Shown here piece after piece: positions 8,850 to 17,377 of a DNA stretch of 64,000 bases. The stretch's first letter is position 1; every line of letters starts with the position of its first letter. The notes beneath the pieces were generated by a model. The model did not search any database and was not told the DNA's origin. It saw only the letters and a list, made by a program, of their open reading frames with translations. The DNA comes from Brevibacillus brevis. Its GTDB lineage: Bacteria; Bacillota; Bacilli; Brevibacillales; Brevibacillaceae. The position numbers and the translations under genes are program-made. Location of the stretch: positions 4,980,501 to 5,044,500 of the forward strand of contig NZ_CP041767.1 of the NCBI RefSeq assembly GCF_022026395.1, given 5' to 3'.

Positions 8850-9385
8850 TTCCCATCTCCTTCGCCAGATTCAGTGTAAAAGGGGATCACATACAAGACA
8901 TGGTCACGGACCTCGACTACGACGACACGGGTTCCTTGCGGGATAATCTGGCCCTCCAGACTCGCTGCCATATGGTAAGTGGTTCCACTAATCATCGGCA
9001 GCAGCACCTCTCCCAGTCCTTCTGCCGGAATTGTCGTCCCGACTTCTCCCAGCTTTCCTCCTAGTTGACTCATGGAATAGCTCGTGGAATTTTCCGCATG
9101 ACTCATCGGCTTTACCCACAGGAAGTAAGAGACAAGAGCCAAAGCGAAGCCAATGACAGCAGCTAGCATCAATCCGACAAGCGCACCAAGAGAAGTGTAC
9201 CTGGACAACAGATACCCCGCTCCGCCAAAAGCAGTCATGCCGCTGACCAACAAAATGGGCTGAGCAAAAGGCAGATGCAGATGTCCCAGCCAATCCGAGA
9301 GCGTATCGCCGAACAACAGTGAGATGACCGTGTAGAGTAGACCAAGTACAAGGCAGACCATGTAGACGGTTTCAAGTACGCCCAC
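8846..9385 (-). CDS. NfeD-like membrane protein (YuaF type)
   Basis: A 179-residue protein with about four membrane segments in the first 105 residues and a soluble C-terminal OB-fold, recognisable in the GTTIPAEGLGEVL and GTRVVVVEVRDHVL strands. NfeD proteins are partners of flotillins and stomatins; here floT follows with a 4-bp overlap. Start is a GTG after AAAGGGGGGACAGTC. The short NfeD form without a ClpP-like protease domain is what accompanies flotillins in Bacilli. Confidence 0.88.
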   Translation of the reverse strand: MGVLETVYMVCLVLGLLYTVISLLFGDTLSDWLGHLHLPFAQPILLVSGMTAFGGAGYLLSRYTSLGALVGLMLAAVIGFALALVSYFLWVKPMSHAENSTSYSMSQLGGKLGEVGTTIPAEGLGEVLLPMISGTTYHMAASLEGQIIPQGTRVVVVEVRDHVLYVIPFYTESGEGDGK

Positions 9386-9422
9386 GACTGTCCCCCCTTT
9401 CTAAAATTGCCTCTATAGTGCA

Positions 9423-9448
9423 TACGAGTGAGGTGGAAATTAGTTTCA
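9423..9448 (-). promoter_or_regulatory. SigW-type ECF promoter of nfeD-floT
   Basis: On the minus strand, TGAAAC is followed after exactly 16 bases by CGTA, the consensus of B. subtilis SigW/ECF promoters. It sits about 40 bp upstream of nfeD. The B. subtilis yuaF-floT operon is known to be SigW-dependent. Confidence 0.75.
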
Positions 9449-9472
9449 TAAATAAGGAATTAATCCCTTTTC

Positions 9473-10909
9473 TTATCGCTTTTTCTGCTGTAGGACTCTT
9501 TGGATGCGTCGAATGCCTTCCTCGATATTCGTCGGGCACTCCCACGAATAGGTCAGGCGCAGCCAGCCCGCTTCCGCTCCATAGACGCTACCGGGTGTAA
9601 AGACAACGCCCTCTCTGATCGCATCATCCAGCAATTCCCTTTCGTCCCTGGGAGCCAGCAACCGACACCAAATATGATAGCTGCCACCCGGCTCCTTCCA
9701 TACGGCGAAATCGGAGAGATGATTGTGCATAGCGCGTACCATTGTTAGTTGCTGCTCCAACAAGTAACGAGACATCCGCTCCTGCTGATTGTTCCAGCTC
9801 TCTCGCTCAACAAACCGCCGGGCGAATTGCTGGGAGACGCTGCTCGTGCCAAAGTCCATTTGCTGCTTGGCATCGGCTAGTCTTTCTACGACAGATCTAG
9901 GTCCCACCAGCCAGCCAATCCGCAAGCCTGGCGCAATCGTTTTCGAAAGACTCCCGACATACAGAACAGCCCCTGTCTTGTCGATGGCTTTGATCGGCTT
10001 GGGTGGTCTAGGGCTTCCAGCCAGTGTCAATGCGCCGTAAGCGTCGTCCTCCACAAGTGGCAGGCGCAGCTCCTGACAAATATCGAGCAACTGAGATCGC
10101 CGTGCCTCACTTAAAATCGTCCCGGTTGGATTATGATAGGTCGGGTTGGCGAAAACCATGCGAATGCGATGCTCCCGCTGCAAGTCGTAGACAGCCTCGG
10201 GTATAATTCCGTCCTCATCCATCGGCAAGCGAAATAAACGCAGCCCGGCTGAACTGAATAAGGGCAAGGAATACGAATAAGAGGGTCCCTCCATTGCGAT
10301 TGCATCTCCTGGATTCAAGAGACACAGTGTAATGAGATGCAATGCCTGCTGCGCTCCTGACGTCACCAAAATTTCGTCGGGAGAAGCGTGAATGCCGTAG
10401 TTTTCTTGCAAATGCACAGACAGTGCCTCACGCAGACGCGGCTCCCCCTTTGGGTGCGCGTAGCCCAGCTCAAGTTTGATCTCGTTTTCTTCCCTCGGCG
10501 TCGTTGGTATCCATGACGGGATCATCGTCGTTGCCAATTCTGCCTTTGCCAGATTGATGATTGAAGAATCGAAGCACGCATCCTGAATTCGTTTCGCGAG
10601 TGGATAAGCTGGCAAGAATGCCCCGCCATTCGTGTAGGTATACCAGTTTGGCATTTGTTTGACGCCCCACAGATCCCGACTGACCCAAGTACCGCTCCCT
10701 TGCCACGATTGTAAAATCCCTTTTGCCCGCAATTCTTCGTACGCTGCCGATACCGTCCCACGATTGACGCCAAAGCGACGTGCCAACACTCTTTCCGGCG
10801 GCAGAGATGTACCGGGGGACAGCACTCCTAGCACAATCTGTCGTTCCAGCTCTTTGGCGATTTGCAAATAGATCGGAACTCCCGCATCTTTGTCCGGCTT
10901 CCATTCCAT
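9473..10909 (-). CDS. MocR/GntR-family transcription regulator with aminotransferase domain
   Basis: A 478-residue MocR protein. The N-terminal winged helix (about residues 10-80) reads PIYLQIAKELERQI, LPPERVLARRFGVNRGTVSAAYEEL, and is followed by a fold-type I aminotransferase domain. PLP-binding residues are visible: the Schiff-base Lys in VGSLSKTIAPGLRIGW and the Asp in LVEDDAYG. Such regulators sense an amino acid, PLP or an amine and control a nearby gene. The start used follows GGGGGACGGATCAGG; the longest frame begins 25 codons upstream without support. It is divergent from an EamA exporter, its likely target. Confidence 0.88.
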   Translation of the reverse strand: MEWKPDKDAGVPIYLQIAKELERQIVLGVLSPGTSLPPERVLARRFGVNRGTVSAAYEELRAKGILQSWQGSGTWVSRDLWGVKQMPNWYTYTNGGAFLPAYPLAKRIQDACFDSSIINLAKAELATTMIPSWIPTTPREENEIKLELGYAHPKGEPRLREALSVHLQENYGIHASPDEILVTSGAQQALHLITLCLLNPGDAIAMEGPSYSYSLPLFSSAGLRLFRLPMDEDGIIPEAVYDLQREHRIRMVFANPTYHNPTGTILSEARRSQLLDICQELRLPLVEDDAYGALTLAGSPRPPKPIKAIDKTGAVLYVGSLSKTIAPGLRIGWLVGPRSVVERLADAKQQMDFGTSSVSQQFARRFVERESWNNQQERMSRYLLEQQLTMVRAMHNHLSDFAVWKEPGGSYHIWCRLLAPRDERELLDDAIREGVVFTPGSVYGAEAGWLRLTYSWECPTNIEEGIRRIQRVLQQKKR

Positions 10910-10957
10910 CCTGATCCGTCCCCCAAATTTCCTGTTTTCGTTTTCCTCACTTTCGAC

Positions 10958-10994
10958 AAATTGGCTTACTGCTCCTGCTGCCAATTGGCTCTAC
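10958..10994. promoter_or_regulatory. Candidate MocR operator (direct repeats)
   Basis: Two copies of AATTGGCT, each extended by a TAC-like tail, start 24 bp apart (10959 and 10983) in the space between the divergent MocR and EamA genes. MocR proteins commonly bind direct repeats one to two helical turns apart. The link to this regulator is inference. Confidence 0.45.
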
Positions 10995-11061
10995 CGTTTA
11001 TGCTCGGTCGCCTCTAAGATAAAACAACAGAAACTTTTATTCGATAAAGGATGGGATTCGG

Positions 11062-12003
11062 ATGAGTGCACAGCTTCCTATCGAGAAGCAAGCCTTACAA
11101 AAAGAGCAACCAATCACTCCTGAGCAGCTGCATACAGAGAAAATGGGCTTGCTGTATGGCTTCATCGGGGTGCTTAGCTTCAGCTTGACCTTGCCAGCAA
11201 CGAAGGTGGTTGTTACCGTGCTCTCTCCCCTCTCGGCAGGGTTGGGACGAGCGTTGATCGCGGCTGTACTGGCTGCTTTGGTGCTCCTAATGAAACGTGT
11301 ACCGTTTCCTACCTGGCAAGAGACCAAGAAACTGTTACTCGTATCTGCCGGAGTAGTAGCAGGCTTCCCGCTTTTCTCGTCGTGGGCGATGGAGAGAGTG
11401 CCCGCTACGCATGGTGCAGTCATCATCGCACTATTGCCATTGGCCACGGCAGGCGCAGCGATATTTTTTTCAGGCGAACGCCCCACCCGGAAGTATTGGA
11501 TTTCAAGTGGGATCGCCTGTGTGACGATTATCGCCTACGCAATCAGTTCTGGCTTTGGTGCCCTCCAATGGGCGGATCTCGCCTTGCTCGGGGCGGTCAT
11601 CAGCGCGGCGATCGGATACGCGGTCGGCGGTGAGCTCTCCAAGACGATGGGTGGTTGGCAGGTCATCAGTTGGTCGTTGATCTTTGCCTTTCCTTTTCTC
11701 GTCATTCCGCTCGCAGGGCCTCTGCTTGCTGAGTTAAAACAAGCCACTTGGACTGTCTGGATCGGTTTTGGTTACATTAGCGTAATCAGTATGTTTCTCG
11801 GTTTTTTCGCCTGGTATCACGGCCTGGCACTCGGTGGCGTCTCCAAGGTAAGTCAAATCCAATACCTTCAACCCTTTTTATCGATCATCGCCGCCTGGCT
11901 CCTCCTGTCAGAGACATTGACACTCGGTGCTGTTCTTTCCGCTGTCATTGTCGTGTTTGCTGTCGCAAAAGGAAGAAAAGCTTCCGTACAGCAAAAAGCG
12001 TAA
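11062..12003 (+). CDS. EamA/DMT family transporter
   Basis: A 313-residue integral membrane protein with two EamA repeats, about ten hydrophobic helices in all. The first repeat starts with MGLLYGFIGVLSFSLTLPATKVV after a 27-residue polar N-terminus. The second holds the WAMERVPATHGAV-like internal helix and the family's FGYISVISMFLGFFAWYHGLALGG ending. Members export amino acids or other metabolites. RBS AGGATGGGATTCGG precedes the ATG. Divergent from a MocR-type regulator 152 bp away, a layout typical of MocR-controlled exporters. The substrate is unknown. Confidence 0.85.
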   Translation: MSAQLPIEKQALQKEQPITPEQLHTEKMGLLYGFIGVLSFSLTLPATKVVVTVLSPLSAGLGRALIAAVLAALVLLMKRVPFPTWQETKKLLLVSAGVVAGFPLFSSWAMERVPATHGAVIIALLPLATAGAAIFFSGERPTRKYWISSGIACVTIIAYAISSGFGALQWADLALLGAVISAAIGYAVGGELSKTMGGWQVISWSLIFAFPFLVIPLAGPLLAELKQATWTVWIGFGYISVISMFLGFFAWYHGLALGGVSKVSQIQYLQPFLSIIAAWLLLSETLTLGAVLSAVIVVFAVAKGRKASVQQKA

Positions 12004-12010
12004 GGAAAAA

Positions 12011-12044
12011 ACACCGCTCCTCTTCACTAGGAAAAGGGCGGTGT
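12011..12044. terminator. Intrinsic terminator after EamA gene
   Basis: ACACCGC pairs with GCGGTGT; A-rich on the left and T-rich on the right, so it can serve both the plus-strand exporter and the convergent NUDIX gene. Confidence 0.7.
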
Positions 12045-12053
12045 CTCTTGTTT

Positions 12054-12518
12054 TTATTCTGCTTGTTTCAGCATATTTCCCAAGTACATCGGTTGATAAG
12101 TGGGATCAGACAAGACTTGCTTGACTTGATCCGGTCGTGTTTTGTGGTCATTCGGCAGTTGCTTCCACTCGTCTAGCGTGACCCAGCCCGCCCATTCGAT
12201 TTCTTCATCGACGATACCACCTGGCGTAGGGTTTGTCTCTTCTCCGACGAGCTTCGCCAGAACTCCTACTCCGACTGTATGCTTTCCATTCCCTTCCTGA
12301 TCGATCCGATCGTCTATCCAGATCAATCGCTCCATTTCCACGAGGAGTCCAGTCTCTTCCATCACTTCTCTTTTCGCCGCGTCTGGAATCGCTTCCAAAT
12401 ATTCTACGATTCCCCCTGGCAGATTGTAAAAGATGCCTCGTTGTGTCTGCTCACGGATGAGGAGGACCTTCCCTTCGTGTTCCACTACTACGGTGACTCT
12501 CAAGCGAATCGCTGACAT
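12054..12518 (-). CDS. NUDIX hydrolase
   Basis: A 154-residue pyrophosphohydrolase. The complete NUDIX box is present around residues 34-57, reading GGIVEYLEAIPDAAKREVME followed by ETG, which fits Gx5Ex7REUxEExGU. A beta-strand text MSAIRLRVTVVVEHEGKVLLI starts the fold. The start follows AAGGGAGCGAGCGAA; the longer frame adds 14 unsupported codons. The substrate (nucleoside diphosphate derivative) cannot be deduced. The stop of the SUFU-domain gene lies 16 bp upstream, so the two are probably co-transcribed. Confidence 0.88.
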   Translation of the reverse strand: MSAIRLRVTVVVEHEGKVLLIREQTQRGIFYNLPGGIVEYLEAIPDAAKREVMEETGLLVEMERLIWIDDRIDQEGNGKHTVGVGVLAKLVGEETNPTPGGIVDEEIEWAGWVTLDEWKQLPNDHKTRPDQVKQVLSDPTYQPMYLGNMLKQAE

Positions 12519-12534
12519 TTCGCTCGCTCCCTTC

Positions 12535-13071
12535 TCAGATGGCAGGCGTACGCGTAACATTCAGGGAATCGACACCGGAGTGCGCTAACCATTCCTGTAA
12601 TGCCATAAGTCCATATTGTTCCAAAAACTTTGCTTCAGAATCCGCGATTGCATGAAGCATCATGAACCTGATTACGTCCTTGCCGTTTGTATAATATTCA
12701 AGTCCAGCCTCTTCATAATAGGCAGGGGTCAGTACCATATGATTCAAAACCGATTTTTCCACGATTGTATCCCCGAGCGAAAAGATGCTCCCAGACTCCA
12801 TACGGGTATATTGACTCTCCCACTGACGAATTACCTGGGCTGCTACTCTTGCCAAATGCGTAATCATTCTCTGCTCAAACTGATAGGAATAGACGAGGTA
12901 CTCTGTGGCCCCCATCTTGTGCAGCTCAAGCGTGGCATACGTCCACCATCCTCGCTTGCGCGTAGCCGGATAGACGGCAATCAGGATATCCGCATCTTCC
13001 GATTGATACAGAACGCCTTGGCTCCCAAAAAAGCGGTGGCAATGATCCATTAATTCCTTCACCACTATCAT
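12535..13071 (-). CDS. SUFU (suppressor of fused) domain protein
   Basis: A 178-residue soluble protein whose text RGWWTYATLELHKM and LTPAYYEEAGLEYYTNG, followed by a long helical DVIRFMMLHAIADSEAKFL, resembles bacterial SUFU-domain proteins. Their function is unknown, though they often occur in immunity or toxin contexts. The ATG at 13071 follows GGAGCGGGG; an ATG eight codons later is an alternative. It lies immediately upstream of the NUDIX gene on the same strand. Family placement is by recognition and moderate in confidence. Confidence 0.6.
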   Translation of the reverse strand: MIVVKELMDHCHRFFGSQGVLYQSEDADILIAVYPATRKRGWWTYATLELHKMGATEYLVYSYQFEQRMITHLARVAAQVIRQWESQYTRMESGSIFSLGDTIVEKSVLNHMVLTPAYYEEAGLEYYTNGKDVIRFMMLHAIADSEAKFLEQYGLMALQEWLAHSGVDSLNVTRTPAI

Positions 13072-13166
13072 ATGTGCAACCCCGCTCCAAAAAGTATGAA
13101 AACCTCTACGGCTGCCTGCTCATAGAAGAGCAACTGCGCATTTGTGAAAAGGTTTGTGCTCGCCCG

Positions 13167-13197
13167 AAAAAAAGCATGCCTGGATACGTAGGCATAC
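13167..13197 (-). terminator. Intrinsic terminator upstream of SUFU gene
   Basis: On the minus strand ATGCCT and AGGCAT are separated by eight bases and followed by GC and seven T. It would stop transcription coming from the decayed Ig-like gene before the SUFU-domain gene. Confidence 0.6.
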
Positions 13198-13317
13198 TTC
13201 GTTGATGCTGGGTAGCGTAATCTTGTATATACGAACATTTTATCATTGTGCGGAGTGAATGTACATGTTTGAACACGCACAAAAAAGCCACCGTTATCCC
13301 GAGGGAACTGTTCTAGT

Positions 13318-13642
13318 TTATTTCGTGACTTTTACCGAAATCGTCATGCTTTTTCCTTGGTACTTCACCTTGAGTTTCGTTGTTCCTTTTGTGATCTCTT
13401 CCTCTTCACCTTCTGCAATCGTGACAGATCAGCTCAGCCCCACCGACATAGACTGTCAGCTTGGATGTTTTTCCGGCATATTTGGCTGAAATAACGGTTA
13501 CACCTGGCGCAAGCCCGATGATTTCTCCGTTCCCATTGAGCGTATCGAAAAAGTAACCATTATTATCCATTTGCGTAATAAAACGTGAAGGAGTGAATTC
13601 CGCATGACCGACTTCGTATCCATCATATTGATAACACTCCCC
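13318..13642 (-). pseudogene. Remnant of a bacterial Ig-like (Big) domain protein
   Basis: Two minus-strand frames together read as one protein tail. The first, from 13642 to a TGA at 13406, contains NNGYFFDTLNGNGEIIGLAP and GVTVISAKYAGKTSKLTV. The second, shifted by one base near 13416-13440, continues as EGEEEEITKGTTKLKVKYQG and KSMTISVKVTK before a TAA at 13318. The first part is typical of Big_2 surface-protein repeats (the GLAPGTVTISAKY pattern). Upstream of 13642 the frame is closed by a TAG and no start is visible. I read it as the decayed end of a secreted protein. The plus-strand small gene at 13604 overlaps its edge. Confidence 0.55.
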
Positions 13643-13780
13643 CTACTTAGTTGGGGTTTTATCGTGAATTCCCAGTCACTTCGTAAAAGATGGCTGTATG
13701 TACTGTTCACATTTATCCTTTTTTGGGGGATTGTCGGATTAGAATGTTACTTTGACCCTCCATCCCCTCACTATGAGTAA
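13604..13780 (+). CDS. Small membrane protein, 58 residues
   Basis: An unrecognised short frame: MTDFVSIILITLPLLSWGFI, a basic turn (LRKRW), then a second hydrophobic helix YVLFTFILFWGIVGL and a short polar tail. Two membrane segments with the connecting loop inside are predicted. The ATG follows GAAGGAGTGAATTCCGC, a convincing ribosome binding site. The gene stands alone between the decayed Ig-like fragment and the hairpin at 13.88 kb. No function can be assigned. Confidence 0.5.
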   Translation: MTDFVSIILITLPLLSWGFIVNSQSLRKRWLYVLFTFILFWGIVGLECYFDPPSPHYE

Positions 13781-13876
13781 CCGACTCAATAGTTAAACAG
13801 CGTGATAAGTGAAAACTGCTCGACCATTACGACTTTGACATGGTACGATTTAGGAAACGCTTTTGGAGGGTGCAAT

Positions 13877-13911
13877 AAAAAATACGTATCTGAACGAATC
13901 AGACACGTATT
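13877..13911 (-). terminator. Terminator hairpin, left copy of a 35-bp direct repeat
   Basis: A 13-bp stem with a 5-base loop (ACGAA on the plus strand) and T-runs on both strands, placed to end the FtsX operon. The same 35 bp recur at 19666-19700 with one mismatch; here the mismatch puts an A-C pair into the stem. Confidence 0.8.
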
Positions 13912-14014
13912 TTTTCTAAGGCGTTATTCCTTCGTCAAGAACTGTTCACTACTTGTCTTTATGAGCTTTTGTCTCTGCAAGGTGCAAGGTTCCTTAAGAT
14001 CATTACTCCCTCGT

Positions 14015-16612
14015 TCAAATGTTTTCGTTCTTCAACGAATTAACGATACTGTATTCTTTGTATTTTCTATTCGCATAAAAGATCGTCAACCCCACAATAA
14101 AAAACACACCTATCCCAGCAATGATAAGATCCGCCCAAGGCAACGTAAAAGCAAATTCAAAATTACGGTCAAGGATCTTGTAGATGAAAAACATCACGCA
14201 TAAACTAATCGGTAGTCCGTAAATAAGCGACTTCATTCCATAAAAAAACCCTTCGAACCGTAGCATTTTCTTCACGCCCTTTGGCGTCATGCCGATGGAA
14301 GCCAACATCGCAAACTCACGTTTTCTCAAGGCCATCCCTGTCGATATTGTGTTGATAATATTTGCCATACAAATGAGTCCGATGAGAACCACAAACCCAT
14401 AAAGGAATACGGATGTGACTGTGGCGCGATTCATTGCATCCTGACGCTCCTCAATCAGATTGGTCGTATAGACATGTACATCTGGATATCTGTTAATAAT
14501 CGGGTTTATTTCATTTTCCAATGCCGCAGACTGCTCAGTTGTAAATTGAACCTCGCTAGTAACTTGCTCAGACAGCATATTGTTCCCACGTTCTCTTAAC
14601 TTGTCAAATCCTCGTTCAGAAACAACAAATGTAACCATAAAAGCATCTTCCTGGTAGCGTAGCATAAAAGGTGGACGTTTATCCGTGATAGAAGCAATTC
14701 GGACTTTAGCTCCTTCAATCAAAGTGAGAGGCAGTTCTGATCCTTCTTGGACTGTTAATTGAGAGATATCTGTAAAATTATGTTCTTCTTTCAAGGTGAA
14801 CCGATTGACAAGTATTGCAGAAATCTCGTCACCTTCCAATTTCTTTGCATCAATCCCAGCGGATTGCAGGTACGCTGCAAAAGAGGCCTCATCCAGAGAA
14901 ACAATGTTTGCAGACATGAAGTATTTCCCTTCTGGATTAAGAGTATGGCGACTGGAGATGTCTGTGGTAACCTCGTTTTCGTTGAGTAATAGATCTGCAC
15001 CGATAAGTTGGGTCCGCACCTTTGTTGTTGCGTTTTGGACAGACATCAATTCATTTGTTAATGACCTTACCCTTTCCAGATCGGCTCCCCTTGCGTTTAC
15101 TGACAGATCATATGGTAGCGGTGCTTGTGCCATATTGTAGGACTTATCCATATACAACGAAAAGGAAGAAGCTGCTAGGTACAAGATTACACTGATCGCA
15201 AGAGAAAAGACAGTTGAGCGATAGTGATGTTTATTCCTTTTCAGATTTTTTAATCCTAATTCCGCTTCAAATCCAAACAACTTCCGGATCATTTTGGATG
15301 TACGAACATCTTTTCCTTTTATTTCGATATCCTTTGTCTGGCGGATTGCAGTTATCGGTGTAATTTTCGAAGCCCTCACTGCTGGTAACCATGCAGAAAT
15401 GAGCAATGTCAAAACGGAAAACAAAACGACAGCAATCATACTGTACGGCTCTATCACCAGTCGCATCGGTTCACTAGCGACAAACATTTTTTGAATGAAT
15501 GGGCTGAGCAAATGGAGAGTAACTCCAATGCCAATTGACCCAAAAAACAACCCGGCTGGAATAGCTATGATCCCGATTACCGCAGCTTCAAAAAATACAG
15601 AAGCCCTTTTTTGTTGTTTGGTTGCCCCTACGCTAGATAACATCCCTAAAGTGCGACTACGCTCTGAAAGTGAGATCGCAAACGCGTTGTAGATTAGTGA
15701 GACAGATCCAATCAGAATGATAATTCCCACGGAAAGAACTGCCAGATACATGGTGTTAAGAAAGTGGGAATCATTCGAAATCCCGGAATAAAGCAAAAGG
15801 TCCCGATTGTACTTGATTTTTACTCCATTCGATTTAACTTGATCCTTTACTCCGCTTACTTTACTAGCAATCGTGTCACTCGTTTCATAAATGTTATTTC
15901 CTAAACCTTTAAAATCCTTATATTCAACACTTACCGTATAGGGAAAACCCTCCTCTAAATCACCCTCGGAGAGTCCACTAAATGCACGGTATGCGGCCAG
16001 TGCATCCCGCTCTCTAGCTGGCGCTTGAACAATCCCGGTAATTGTGTATGTTCTTGTCTTTGTAGGCGTAAAGACTTCCTTTGATTGATAGACATAATCG
16101 GTGTCTAATGTCTCGCTCTTACCATCTATATTCAAGCTACGTTTACCAAAATCTAAGGTGACTACATCTCCAACCTTCCAGCTTACCCCTGCGGTTTGGA
16201 GAAACTGTGATGAGAGTGCCAGTTCATTTTCATTTTGAGGCAAACGCCCATCAATTAGGCTCACCCCTACTACATCATGCTTACTGTGTCCAGTAATATA
16301 CAAATAAGGCTTCACGCTGCTTGGAGAGTTAGAAAGTCGTGCAAATCCGAGTTTCTGTTCAATGTCGTACCTTTCAATTCCTTCTGCATTTGTAATAACC
16401 GCAACATCTTCTCCTGCAACATCGAGAAAAGCTGCCTGCCATTTACCAGAGTAGGCAATCGCGTTTCTCTGCATCATTTCCATGAAAGAACTGCTAATCG
16501 AAAATACAGCTGTAAGCATTGCGACAGAAATGACAACCCCAATGATTGTAACAAGGGTACGGCTCTTATTCTTCTTCATATAACGTAAAGTGAGCTGATT
16601 TACGATATTCAT
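14015..16612 (-). CDS. ABC transporter permease, FtsX/MacB type, two FtsX domains
   Basis: An 865-residue membrane protein: an N-terminal helix (about residues 17-43), a large external domain to about 280, three helices, another helix near 450, a second external domain, and three C-terminal helices. This duplicated FtsX layout belongs to exporters and lipoprotein- or peptide-handling ABC systems rather than importers. Its ATG overlaps the ATPase stop by 4 bp. With the response regulator and sensor kinase upstream it forms a four-gene RR-HK-ABC-permease module, an arrangement usual for antimicrobial-peptide or cell-envelope stress responses. Base composition is AT-richer than the flanking suf and yun genes. 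The substrate is unknown. Confidence 0.85.
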   Translation of the reverse strand: MNIVNQLTLRYMKKNKSRTLVTIIGVVISVAMLTAVFSISSSFMEMMQRNAIAYSGKWQAAFLDVAGEDVAVITNAEGIERYDIEQKLGFARLSNSPSSVKPYLYITGHSKHDVVGVSLIDGRLPQNENELALSSQFLQTAGVSWKVGDVVTLDFGKRSLNIDGKSETLDTDYVYQSKEVFTPTKTRTYTITGIVQAPARERDALAAYRAFSGLSEGDLEEGFPYTVSVEYKDFKGLGNNIYETSDTIASKVSGVKDQVKSNGVKIKYNRDLLLYSGISNDSHFLNTMYLAVLSVGIIILIGSVSLIYNAFAISLSERSRTLGMLSSVGATKQQKRASVFFEAAVIGIIAIPAGLFFGSIGIGVTLHLLSPFIQKMFVASEPMRLVIEPYSMIAVVLFSVLTLLISAWLPAVRASKITPITAIRQTKDIEIKGKDVRTSKMIRKLFGFEAELGLKNLKRNKHHYRSTVFSLAISVILYLAASSFSLYMDKSYNMAQAPLPYDLSVNARGADLERVRSLTNELMSVQNATTKVRTQLIGADLLLNENEVTTDISSRHTLNPEGKYFMSANIVSLDEASFAAYLQSAGIDAKKLEGDEISAILVNRFTLKEEHNFTDISQLTVQEGSELPLTLIEGAKVRIASITDKRPPFMLRYQEDAFMVTFVVSERGFDKLRERGNNMLSEQVTSEVQFTTEQSAALENEINPIINRYPDVHVYTTNLIEERQDAMNRATVTSVFLYGFVVLIGLICMANIINTISTGMALRKREFAMLASIGMTPKGVKKMLRFEGFFYGMKSLIYGLPISLCVMFFIYKILDRNFEFAFTLPWADLIIAGIGVFFIVGLTIFYANRKYKEYSIVNSLKNENI

Positions 16613-17292
16613 CGCCTGATCACCTCATCTCTGGAAATCCTGCCGTCCTGAATGCCAATAATACGGTCCGCTTTCAAGGCAATGTTTTCGTCATGTGTAA
16701 TAACGATCAGTGTTTGATGCCGTTCTTTGTGTAGTTTTTTCAAGAGCTTCACAATCTCAGCACTATTTTGGCTGTCTAAATTCCCTGTTGGCTCGTCAGC
16801 CAATACAATGGCGGGACTGCTAATCAAGGCACGGCCAATAGACGCACGCTGCTGCTGTCCTCCAGAAAGCTGGTTTGGCAGATGCTTTAATCGCTGTTGA
16901 AGGCCTAGAGTCTCTATGATACCGGAAAAGATATCTTGATTTACTTCTCTACCGTCCAACAGCAATGGCAGGGTGATATTTTCCTCCACAGTAAGGACAG
17001 GGATCAGGTTGTAAAATTGATAGATAAGCCCAATCTGTCTGCGCCTGAAGATGGCCAGTGCCGTTTCATCCATCGCGTACATATCAGTCTGGTCAACGAT
17101 CACTTTACCCGATGTAGGCGTATCAACGCCCCCCAGAATATGCAAAAGGGTAGACTTACCTGAACCAGATGGTCCAATGATCGCCACAAACTCCCCTTTT
17201 TGTACGGAAAATGAGATATCGTTCAATGCAGTAACAGCTGTTTCGCCATCACCGTACGTCTTTGACAGGTTCTCTACTCGCAAAATCTCCAT
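16609..17292 (-). CDS. ABC transporter ATP-binding protein (LolD/MacB-like)
   Basis: A 227-residue nucleotide-binding subunit. Walker [11 protein letters not shown]-loop YQFYNLIPVLTVEENI, signature LSGGQQQRASIGRAL and Walker B VLADEPTGNLDS are complete. The GNLDSxNS ending after Walker B is typical of the LolD/MacB/FtsE clade that works with FtsX permeases. Two adjacent ATG codons (17295 and 17292) follow GGGAGG; the second has better spacing and is used. The upstream frame extension has no RBS. Coupled to the permease by ATGA. Confidence 0.9.
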   Translation of the reverse strand: MEILRVENLSKTYGDGETAVTALNDISFSVQKGEFVAIIGPSGSGKSTLLHILGGVDTPTSGKVIVDQTDMYAMDETALAIFRRRQIGLIYQFYNLIPVLTVEENITLPLLLDGREVNQDIFSGIIETLGLQQRLKHLPNQLSGGQQQRASIGRALISSPAIVLADEPTGNLDSQNSAEIVKLLKKLHKERHQTLIVITHDENIALKADRIIGIQDGRISRDEVIRR

Positions 17293-17377
17293 CATGATCC
17301 TCCCAGATAAGTTATTACGTTGAGAATAGCTGCCAAACATGTCTCTTCGGTGACATTCATTCTTACAATTTTGTCAT

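Noticed and set aside
13068..13291. Two overlapping minus-strand frames of 61-70 codons
   Set aside because: They run through the terminator at 13.17-13.20 kb, lack ribosome binding sites and show no recognisable protein features.
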